A DNA stretch of 64,000 nucleotides, taken from assembly GCA_004431415.1 (NCBI GenBank), contig QPMI01000036.1:444001-508000 (forward strand), written 5' to 3'. The translations under genes were made by a program, and so were the position numbers. Shown here in pieces: positions 55,964-64,000 of the stretch. The DNA comes from Cyanophora paradoxa (Eukaryota > Glaucocystophyceae > Cyanophorales > Cyanophoraceae). The notes beneath the pieces were generated by a model. That model had not been told where the DNA came from. It saw only the letters and a program-made list of their open reading frames with translations, and searched no databases. The stretch's first letter is position 1. Every line of letters starts with the position of its first letter.

Positions 55964-57382
55964 ATGCAAGCAAAACGACGCGCTTCGCGTCGCGTTCTTG
56001 TTGTCGTCGCTGCAGCCGTGCTGGGGCTCTGCTGCGCGGTGCTCGCGTGGCCCCGATCGCTTCCGAGCCTTTCCCAGTCGACGTCTCGGCAAGTTCTGGC
56101 CGCAAAGTCGTCTGAGCAACGTGTCGTCGACGCAGGACGTGCGCATGCGAGCCCCGCACGCGGGCCCCTGCTGCCCCTCGCGCAGTGCTGCGCGCCGGAC
56201 GGGCTGGATTCCCCGCGGCGCTGAACCACCTGGAGCTTCGCGGAGTTGGTGTCGAGATCGGCGTTCAAGTGCGCGCGCGGAATTCTTAGGTCTGGGCGGC
56301 CCCGCCTTTGCTCATGACTTCCACAGGAGGCCATCCACGCCGAGCACATTCTGCGGCAATGGCCCGCCTTCGCGGGCGTGATCCCTTCCTGCACATTGAT
56401 AAGGGGGTCGGCGCAGGGCGGGTCGGCGCCTCGTGCTCGTCGATCCGTGCGGACGAATTGGTGACCCGCCAGGAGCATTCTCTGACAGCGAGCGACCAGG
56501 TGGGCACATCAAGATAAACGGGTCTACACGGATGGCGCAAACCGCATCCAAGAGGAGCAGGTGCAGCGCGCCCGAAGAGATTTACAAGGTCGCGTCCAGC
56601 GCCGCCCGCCAGGAACGGATCTACGAGACGGCCAGGCAGCGTGTCGCCCCATTTGCAGACCGCGTCTCGATCATGCGAAGATATTCTGTGGTGCGTACGT
56701 GCGAACGCATGCGAGTCTGCTTCCGGCCTCTGACCATTCGCCAGGACGCCGCCAATGAGTTCGAGAACAGCTCGTTGGACTTCATTTACATCGGTGCGGC
56801 CGCGGAGGTCCCCTGCAAGCCGGCGGGGCGCACTTGGAGCTAGCTATCCGCGCAGACGCGAGGCACGACTACGAAGGCGCCCGAGAGGACCTGCAGGCCT
56901 GGTGACTCACCTTGGCCCTCCAGTCCGAGCCTGCACTCTTGTCGCCACTGAAGTCCTGGCTGCAGGTACCCGAAGCTACGCGAGGGCGGTCTCTTTGCCG
57001 GGCACGACTACATAGGTGAGTAGGGACAGGTCTTGCCCCTCTGAATGTCTGGCCTCTGACTGTCCTGGAGACCGTGACCTGCCTGGCCGGCCCCCTTTCT
57101 TCGTGAAGCGCGCAGTCGACGAGTTCGCGCAGCAGGTCCCTCCCCTCCCCTTCCCGTCTCCCCTTGAAAGGTCATCCACGCTCAAGGGATCGATGGCACA
57201 CTCAGGTTGGTCGGGTTGCTCTGCAGACAGAGTGCACGCCTGACTGCCCCGCTGGATGCACCGAGGTAAATCCCCTTATTTGATAATAACGCAAAATCTT
57301 ATCAATACGTAATTTTGAGAACCAGTGCATGGACTCGGGGCTCCCCGGCGTTGGGTACCCGTCGTGGTGGTGGATCAAGTGA
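55964..57382 (+). CDS. Membrane-anchored class I methyltransferase (Methyltransf_24-like)
   Basis: The ATG at 55964 gives MQAKRRASRRVLVVVAAAVL then GLCCAVLAW: a short basic segment and one hydrophobic helix, as in type II Golgi or ER membrane proteins. Spliced exons encode the SAM-dependent fold: LELRGVGVEIGVQ followed by EAIHAEHILRQWPAFAG (motif I region), LVLVDPCGRIGDPPGAF, EEIYKVASSAARQERIYETA, ANEFENSSLDFIYIG, ARHDYEGAREDLQAW, LREGGLFAGHDYIG and FFVKRAVDEFAQQ. The protein ends GYPSWWWIK at 57380-57382. Methyl acceptors vary in this family, so the substrate is unknown; a sugar or small metabolite in the secretory pathway is plausible. Introns are GT-AG of 50-90 nt. Confidence 0.75.
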
Positions 57383-58118
57383 GGGGCTCGGCATGCTGCC
57401 AGAAGCTTTTTCAAGGTCACTGCGCCATACGTCTTTCTCATCTTGAGCTTCTATCTATTCTTCGACCATACCAGTTCTACGGTTGCAAGGCCGCCGCAAA
57501 TAGCATGCGGCTCACAGCTGAAGCCCATCATAATCTAGCTGCGGCATATGCGTGTGGCTTCAAGCTCATCGATCGTTGCGAGGCCGCAGCATGAGGCGTA
57601 CTCGAGCATTTCAAAGCATGCGGGGTATAGCGAATTCAAGATGACGTGATGACGAATGGGGGTATAGCGTTTGCGGCTCATCTGCCTGCCTAGCGTCTGC
57701 GCATGATGCGTGATCCGAGCATAACACTGAGTACAACATGTTCAAGCAGCAGCAGCGGCCCGGCGTCCCCGGCGCCCCCGCCCGGCTCTTAGTAGCACGC
57801 GGCCGTTATCCTATCCGAGACGTACTCGGGTCTCGGGAACGGATCGCGCCCGGGACCGCGCCGGCGCCACCGCGGGCCGCGGCCGGGCCAGGACGTACCG
57901 GCGGCTTCGTAAGTTGATCATTCATCATGATCAGATCTAGATCTACTAGTAGAGGGCGGCTCTGCGCTCAACGAGGCGACACTGCGACAGTTCAGGGCGC
58001 CATAAACAGCTCAGGGCGCCAGAAGCTTAAGCCGCTCCAGGCTCCAGTATATATCAGCAGCGGCACGTACGCGTGAACGTTGCTTTCTAGCTAGACGCTG
58101 CTCTCGCCATAAATCGCC
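57383..58118. other. Intergenic region before the profilin-like gene
   Basis: 736 bp without a supported gene. It contains agcagcagcagc near 57746, two copies of tcagggcgcca (57992 and 58012) and atcatgatcagatctagatc palindromes near 57925-57948. It is AT-rich at 57600-57730 and GC-rich at 57750-57900. Confidence 0.4.
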
Positions 58119-59080
58119 ATGGCGTCGCCTTGGACTGGGCAGTGCTCAGCGGTTATGGCCGATACGTTTGGCCGCGTGAAGGTGCGCGACATACTATGAT
58201 ATCAGCAACGTTTCGAACAAAATTCGTGAGCATGCGCGCGCGCCCCCGCGCAGGCTGCCGCGGTTTTCGGCCAGGATGGCGGCGTGTGGTGCACGCAGGG
58301 CATGCTGAGCACGGACCTCACTAGAGCTAGCAAGGAGACCGTTGCTCTCACTCAAGGCATCAACGACATCGCGAAGCTGCAGACCAACGGCATCGTCATC
58401 GACGGGACGAAATACACATATCTTGGAAAAACAGCTAGCGGCGCCGTTTTTGGCAAGAAGCCTCTCTCGACTTCCCACGTTCTGGCCACGCTGTCGAACA
58501 CCGTACGTAATCGCTGTTTCGCTGCGCTTGACCGTCGAACTTCTCTTTCTGTTCCATTGCAAATAATCTGGAATATTTCCGCAGGCTGTCGTAATCGCGT
58601 TGCTAAAAGACGGAATTAGCCCGTCTAGCGTCCCCACCGTTGACTCCGTTGCTGGTAAGCATCCTTGTGGCTAGCTCCCGGGCATTTTTTAGTTGAATTT
58701 AGACCTGCGCATATATCTTCAGAATTCAAGTCTGCGTGGCATTGTTCACTTGAAGATATACCACTTCGATAATTTGCGACTGTGTCGTTTTATGTAATAG
58801 ACTCCAAGGCTCTGTGACTGCGGGATGCCACGTGCACATGCTTTGATCACGAAAGATTGCCGTTTTTATCTGATCCCGTGAACCTGCCGCAGCAACCCTC
58901 AAGAGCTACGGGGTCAAGCTCGACGAGGTGGAGCAGCAGTTGACCGCAGAGGAGGTCGAAGGCCTCACGCTGGAGGCCCTCCCCGCGGAGGAGGGGGCGG
59001 CCCTCGCGGCAGAGGCCGAGGCCGACAGTGAGATCATCTTTGCCGTCGCCGAGGAGGACCCCGAGCTCTCCCTCCTGTAG
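58119..59080 (+). CDS. Profilin-like protein with acidic C-terminal extension
   Basis: Profilins bind actin monomers, polyproline and phosphoinositides. From the ATG at 58119, MASPWTGQCSAVMADTFGRV resembles the profilin N-terminal helix. The next exon gives AAAVFGQDGGVWCTQG, the typical start of the first beta strands. Then NGIVIDGTKYTYLGKTASGA and VFGKK match the LxLGGTKYMxIxGExxxVIRGKK block in outline. AVVIALLKDGISPSSVPTVD, then SVAATLKSYGV, fits the C-terminal helix. About 55 further residues, Glu/Ala-rich and ending DPELSLL, exceed the normal length of about 130. Introns are GT-AG; the last, about 58653-58891, is long for this window. Overall similarity is modest. Confidence 0.55.
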
Positions 59081-59349
59081 TGCCTTGTTTTCAGACTTCA
59101 GCTTGCCACTAACGATATGCATGGGGCCCAGCCTTGAATTCGAAGAGCTTATGAGCGATGATCATGAATATGGAAAAACAACATTCATGATTGCAGCACA
59201 TTCTACAATACGCGTACACAAATATATGATAAAGAACTTGCAAAGAAAACGCCGCACTGCGGTTTAGCGACTCGCGATCGGCGATACTTGCAATTGATCG
59301 AATCGATATGACTCAGTGACTTACCGGCTGCAGAATTCGAATCAATTGG

Positions 59350-61850
59350 CTACTGCTCCTGAGCCTGAGGACTGTTAGATATAGGCGAGGCCTCCTGCGT
59401 CCGTGCAGCTGGGCCATCCGGGGCCTTCGATGCCTCGACGCCGGCCCCCTTCTGCTTGGCGTGGTGTGCACCCCTGTGCTCCCCCCCCTTCTTCCTCCGA
59501 CGCCGGACCTCATGAAGCACCTGTGGCGCCGGGCCGACGTCAGCAGGCGCACTCGCGGTACGCGGCTCCTGGGAGAGGAAGGAGAGGCGGGTACCTCGGC
59601 GAGGCCGCCGCGAAGCTCGGCCCGCAGCTCCTCCAGCTCCCGCCGCAGCTCCGTCGCCCGCTCCCCGCAGGTGCAGCTGCACGCCGCCGCCAGCGAAGAC
59701 GCCGCCGCCGCCGGCGAAGCTGCTTGCTTCCGATCCCGAGACAAGTCGGAACCCGAGCTCGAGGCTTCGGCGGGGGCACGGTTGAGATGGACCCAGTGCT
59801 CCAGCTCGCGGCGGGCGCGGCCCCAGTTCTCCAGTGCGCGCATCTCAGACGCGCCGTATGCCGCCCCGGGGGCCCTCCGTCGCCGCCAGCGCCACAGCCT
59901 CTGGATCGCCAGCGCCGCCGCCTCGCGGTACCGACGTCTGTGCATACACCGTGTTAGCAGACCGCCGGACCCGGGTAGTTAGTGGGCGCGGGCCGGGCGC
60001 AGGGGTACGCTACCGGAGGTTGCCCTCGGTGAGGAGGGAGACCACGGCCGCCTCGGAGCCCAGCAGCTTTGAGCGCTCCAGAACGAGGCCTGGGGGTACA
60101 TGGTCAGGGTCCAGGGGTACGGGGCACTAGGGACTCCGGGAGCGGGGACGGGTACGGGGCGCGCCGGTGAGGAAGGCGAAAACAAGAAGGCCCCAGAGGA
60201 TGGCGATGGAGAGGACGGCCCGGCCCAGGTAGGATTTCGGAACGATGTCGCCGTACCCAACCGCTGTGAGGGACGATAAGAGGGGCCGGGGAGAGAACGG
60301 GGCGAAGGGTGGCCGGGGTACGTGCTCGTCATCGACACGAAGACGTGCCAGACCGCCGTCTACGGCGCGGCGGGGTGAGTCGATATCTTGGGGCGATGAT
60401 GCAGAGGGGAGGGGTGCTGGGTGCGCGTGCCTGGAAGCTGTATCCTTGGCCGACACCAGCAAAGGGTCGCTCGAATATCAATAGCCAATACGAGAAAACG
60501 GCCAGCGATGAGACGGTCATCGCCGAAATCGTAAGGAAGGGCCGCCTAGCCACTGACGCCCGAAACAGGAACGGCAGGCCCACCTACACGCACGATCACA
60601 ATCGTGGGCTGTACCCCCGCCCCGAGGGGGACGCTGGCGCACGTGGAGGCGCTGAGAGTGGCAGAGGAGGCGGCCGCTGCCCGAGTAGACGTACGAGGCG
60701 TCCCGGGCCTGCGGTAGCGGCGGACATCAGCGCGGTGCGCATGCCACCTGCAGCTGGCATAGTTCCGCCGCACGGATCGGAGGAGGAAGAAGAGGCGGAG
60801 AAAGACGAGGGGGCTCAGGACGCTCTCGTTGTAGGACTCGACCGACTCTCGGAAGACCTGCTTGCTCGCCACCTGCGCAGGGCTTAACACCCAGCTGGGT
60901 ACAGGCTGCTCCAGGGAGGAAGGCGGACCTCGAAGCGGACGGCGGGGGGCAGGTGCGCGATTGCGGCTAGGAGCTCGGGCACGAGCCGCCAGAGGGCGCC
61001 AGAGGCCAGGATGCTCCCTGACACCCGTCATGCCCGAGCGCGTGGGCGGCGGGGAGGGATGCCAGCGGACCGTGGCGGTAGAACTGGCTCTGAGCCTTCA
61101 TGGAGCTGTGGTGGAGGGTCGCGCCGTACCCCAGAAGTACACCTGGCCGGCGAAGCGAGGTGAGGCAGGGCGCGTCGGGTCCGAGGGCGGGGGCGGGCCG
61201 CACAGAGGAGGGCGCTGAGGGCCGTGACGGCCGCGCGCAGGCCGAAGCTGCCGGGCGCGTCCCCGTTCCCGTACCTCGTGTAGGTCTCGATCTAATGCAA
61301 GCCAATCGGTGGAGAGAGGGAAGGAGCTCCACGGGGCAGCCGGTCGAAGGCTCACGTCGATGATCTGGAGCACGACGGCAGCGACGGAGACTGCGCTGAC
61401 GGCGCCGTTGAGGGCCCGCCGTCGTGCGGAAAGAGAAGATCCTGCGGCTCCATCACGTAACGCGGGCGATTGCGCCCGTCTTTCGGTCGCACCGATGCCC
61501 GCCGGGCTCAAGATGGATCTCGATGCTAGCCGCCGGGAGAGGATGCGCGAGCCCGAGTGGAGCCAGGATAATCGCCTGCGCAGAAACGCAGAAGCAGCCT
61601 AGCCGTTACGCGTACGCATGGCGGCGAGGTCTGCCCAGGGTGCCGACCTCGAGCTGCCCGAACTCGGAAGGCCTTTGGACAGCGTCTTTTCAGCCGATCC
61701 GGGAGGCGAGGACGGCACCAGAACGGGCGAGGGAAGGTTAACAAGCTGGAGAGGAACGCAGGAATCAAGATCAAGATCGCTCGGGCCACCGACAGCTGCT
61801 GCCGTGTCACGGCTTGCGTGCCCGGGACGAACGAGGCGGCGCTGATCCAT
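59350..61850 (-). CDS. SK/voltage-gated-type potassium channel
   Basis: The pore signature LTAVGYGDIVPKSYLGRAVL (near 60220-60280) is the K+ selectivity filter with the start of the last helix, continued by AILWGLLVFAFLTG. Upstream, hydrophobic segments are spread over exons (NGAVSAVSVAAVVLQIIDV, SPLVFLRLFFLLRSV, SVLAVFSYWLLIFERPFAG), compatible with a six-helix channel. After the pore, LVLERSKLLGSEAAVVSLLT, RRYREAAALAIQRLWRWRRR and a Glu/Arg coiled coil (ATELRRELEELRAELRGG) look like a calmodulin-binding C-terminus of small-conductance Ca-activated channels. Intron 60090-60164 is GC-AG (GCGCGCC...CCCAG) and joins FAFLTG to LVLERS in frame. The chosen ATG is 61850 (MDQRRLVRPGHASRD). Exact ends are uncertain. 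Confidence 0.65.
60090..60164 (-). other. GC-AG intron with GTACCC repeats (K+ channel)
   Basis: On the minus strand it begins GCGCGCCCCGTACCC, contains CCGTACCCCTGG, and ends TGTACCCCCAG. It is the same design as the WARS intron at 10659-10728, more than 49 kb away in an unrelated gene. Confidence 0.85.
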
Positions 61851-62137
61851 GCTGTTCCCGCGGCCGTCTCCAAGTTTAGATCTCAGAGCCTGAGCCTGCC
61901 AGCGAGCTATAGCTAGTGTTCGCCGGCACTGCGGCAGTTTGCTGACATGACGCGGGCTCCAGCGTGACGTGCAACCAGTACCCCGCGCGGTTGACACGAA
62001 GTTTCAAGCGAACCTCAACTGGAAGTCTAATTCTCCTGTCACGCTACCGGTACCTGCTACGGGAGCACTCTGTGACCGCAGGAGCTGTGCGCGACTCCGA
62101 CATTAAAAAGCTGCATGTTTTCAAAGAGGACACATCG
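61851..62137. promoter_or_regulatory. Spacer between APC5 stop and channel start
   Basis: 287 bp; both neighbours run on the minus strand, so it holds the channel promoter and the APC5 3' end. No distinct motif is seen beyond a gagctatagctagtg palindrome near 61903. Confidence 0.3.
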
Positions 62138-64000
62138 TTAGAGAACATGCAGGAGCTCGCTAACGGTGTCGACATCCAGCCGCGACATGCACGGAGGCGT
62201 CCTCGAGCTGCAAACGAGGGTGCGGTACAGGGACGCCGCCCTGTCTCTCTTCTGCTGGTTCCCAAGGGCATTCTCCACAAGTGCTCGGGCGTGGAGGACC
62301 TCGACCAGCTGCTGTGCACACCCAGCTCCCCTGAGCGAAGTCTCGGCCTGTTCCAGCAGAGACGCGGCTCGGTGAAGTTCGCTGACTCCTGTTTGCAGCG
62401 CGGGTCATCAGAATGTGCAACCGGAGGAGAAAACGAGCTGGCTCACGTTTCTGCACCACATGGGCTGATCTCACGATGTGACAGTTCGCGAGGACCATGA
62501 GTGCCTCCCCACAAAGCTGGGCAGGGCCGCTATCTAGCAACTGCGGGAGAAACACCTGCAAGGGAGCTTCAGAATGCATTAAGAGAAAACGAATAGTCAA
62601 GAGCACTTGCATTGATCATGTTCTGGACATCACGGGCGACCTCCTTGGCGTCCGTATTGCACTGTGCGCCAGCTTGAAGGACCAACGAAGCAAGCTTGAT
62701 GACACATTCTGCACGAATACCCTCGAGTCCATGCTTCTCTGCCATCGAGGTTGCTTTCAGGAGAACACCTATTGCCAGCTCCCAGCATTCCAGGTCCTGA
62801 GCACAGAACATCAAGTCGAATTTGGTGATTGAACATGCAAATCAGCAAACCACAAGCATGGGGGCCATTGTCAAAAGGGCATTTAGTGCGTTTGTGTGCA
62901 AACCGAGAGCTTCACTCTGATCCACGAGGTCCTCCATTTGTGTGATGGCCTGTGTTATAGAGTCAAGCACGGCTGCATAAACGAAGACTCTGAGAGAATG
63001 GCACCTCGTTTGTTCGACCACAGGCAGCAGCAGCACGAATCGAAGCAACAAGTGCATCGATGTAGGGACCAGTATCATGAGAGGGTGTCATTGCGATGGA
63101 TACACGAGCTAAATGCTCTGCATAATGCGGCATCCCCCTGGGCAGGGCAGGTCAAGGTCTAAATGAGAGCAGCAGGGCACTAAGCGTGAACCTGTCAATG
63201 GCACAACCAAACGCGATTGAAGTCAACACCTTCGTGATTGGTAGCTGACTGTGCATTGTCTTGTATCGTGTGGCGGCCTCATTCAGAAGACTGACACCCT
63301 CTTTTACGTCCCCTTGAGACAATTTCTGAGTTATGTCAGAGGCTTTCACGGAATCAGGAAAAGAAAGAGCGGTCACCAAAGATGCAAGATTACACAGTGC
63401 TGAGCATGCCAGAGCTGGGGAGTTGGAGCCAAAGTGCAGCTGGATGCGGTGGTACAGAGCAGCAAGAGATCCACAGCCCACCAGACTCCAGCCCAGAGCT
63501 TGAATTGCATTACCCTGTTACAAAGATCAGTATCAGCTGGTTGCTTACTCTCGGAAAAGGCTTCTCACATGAGGAGCCAGGTGTAGAAGGCGTCCATTCT
63601 CTGCTATCAGCTGAAAAGCGTCTTTCAGAAAGGCATATGCTTCAACTGTTGGCGAGTACTGATTCTGCCGGAAGGCAGCCTGTTGCAATTTATCAGTTGC
63701 GAGATATTGCTGGAGGCGCCAGGCGAACGTTTGAGGCATTGTTTACAGGTGTGAGAAGATCCCGGCGAGCAAGCTCCAGGCTGCACTTTGCTGCAAGCTC
63801 CCAGTGTTCCAGTGCCTGCTTTTGGATGACAATAATCCTCGAACAATATGAGAGAATGCTTTACCTTGGCGCGAGTGATTGCGCGAGACAATGTCGACTC
63901 GTTCAGCAGACATGGCGCAGCCGAAGATGGCATGATTGCCGCAAGTGGGACAAGAGCATGTGCAAGCGATGCATGATCATTGTTCTGATGCGCAATTCGT
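62138..64000 (-). CDS. APC5: Anaphase-promoting complex subunit 5, 5'-truncated by window edge
   Basis: APC5 is a TPR scaffold of the APC/C ubiquitin ligase, whose activity frees separase. Reading from the window edge, QNNDHASLAHALVPLAAIMP matches the conserved QxSNDHxxLxH block of APC5. TPR-like helices follow: ALEHWELAAKCSLELARRDL, AYAFLKDAFQLIAENGRLLH, KVLTSIAFGCAIDRFTLSA and GSLAALYHRIQLHFGSNSPA. The C-terminus gives ELHRAASLLEQAETSLRGAG, QLVEVLHARALVENALGNQQ and KRDRAASLYRTL, closely following the APC5 pattern, and ends ELLHVL before the stop at 62138-62140. GT-AG introns are visible. The N-terminal third lies outside the window. Confidence 0.68.

Noticed and set aside
1..64000. tRNA, rRNA, CRISPR array or bacterial operon features
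   Set aside because: I saw no cloverleaf with a GGTTCRA-type arm, no rRNA signature and no regular spacer array. Gene content is eukaryotic throughout.

Overview
This is nuclear DNA of a unicellular eukaryote, most likely a microalga. The signs are eukaryote-specific genes (COPI, MCM4, separase, APC5, TFIID and TFIIIB subunits, CLASP, borealin), dense spliceosomal introns of about 50-75 nt, and very GC-rich coding DNA. Many introns in the GC-rich part start with GC rather than GT, mostly as GCGCGCC. Frequent GC-AG introns in a GC-rich genome suggest a haptophyte or a similar alga, but I cannot name the lineage from this window.

Layout. From 1 to about 34 kb the sequence is extremely GC-rich: COPA (-, runs off the left edge), an F-box/LRR-like gene (+), an mTERF gene (-), an unrecognised gene (+), tryptophanyl-tRNA synthetase (-), CLASP (+), and a rearranged block up to a YEATS2-like chromatin gene (-). 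In that block, a segment from mid-CLASP to mid-YEATS2 looks tandemly duplicated. It left a full CLASP, a truncated YEATS2, a truncated CLASP and a full YEATS2, in that order. The first copy also carries about 5.8 kb of unrelated, compositionally mixed DNA holding a gene with three 96-residue repeats, a GIY-YIG domain and two zinc knuckles.

From 34 to 36 kb lies an AT-richer, repeat-bearing intergenic stretch. From 36 to 64 kb come a small membrane protein (-), BDP1 (+), MCM4 (-), borealin (+), ARP5 (-), separase (-), TAF13 (+), a membrane-anchored methyltransferase (+), a profilin-like gene (+), an SK-like potassium channel (-) and APC5 (-, runs off the right edge). GC here falls to moderate levels in gene bodies but stays high at gene 5' ends.

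Genes are mostly in divergent pairs with short shared upstream regions, down to 84 bp between WARS and CLASP. Several act in the same process: MCM4 (replication licensing), borealin (chromosomal passenger complex), separase (cohesin cleavage), APC5 (needed to release separase) and CLASP (spindle microtubules). BDP1, TAF13, YEATS2 and ARP5 are transcription or chromatin factors. I regard the clustering as suggestive only.
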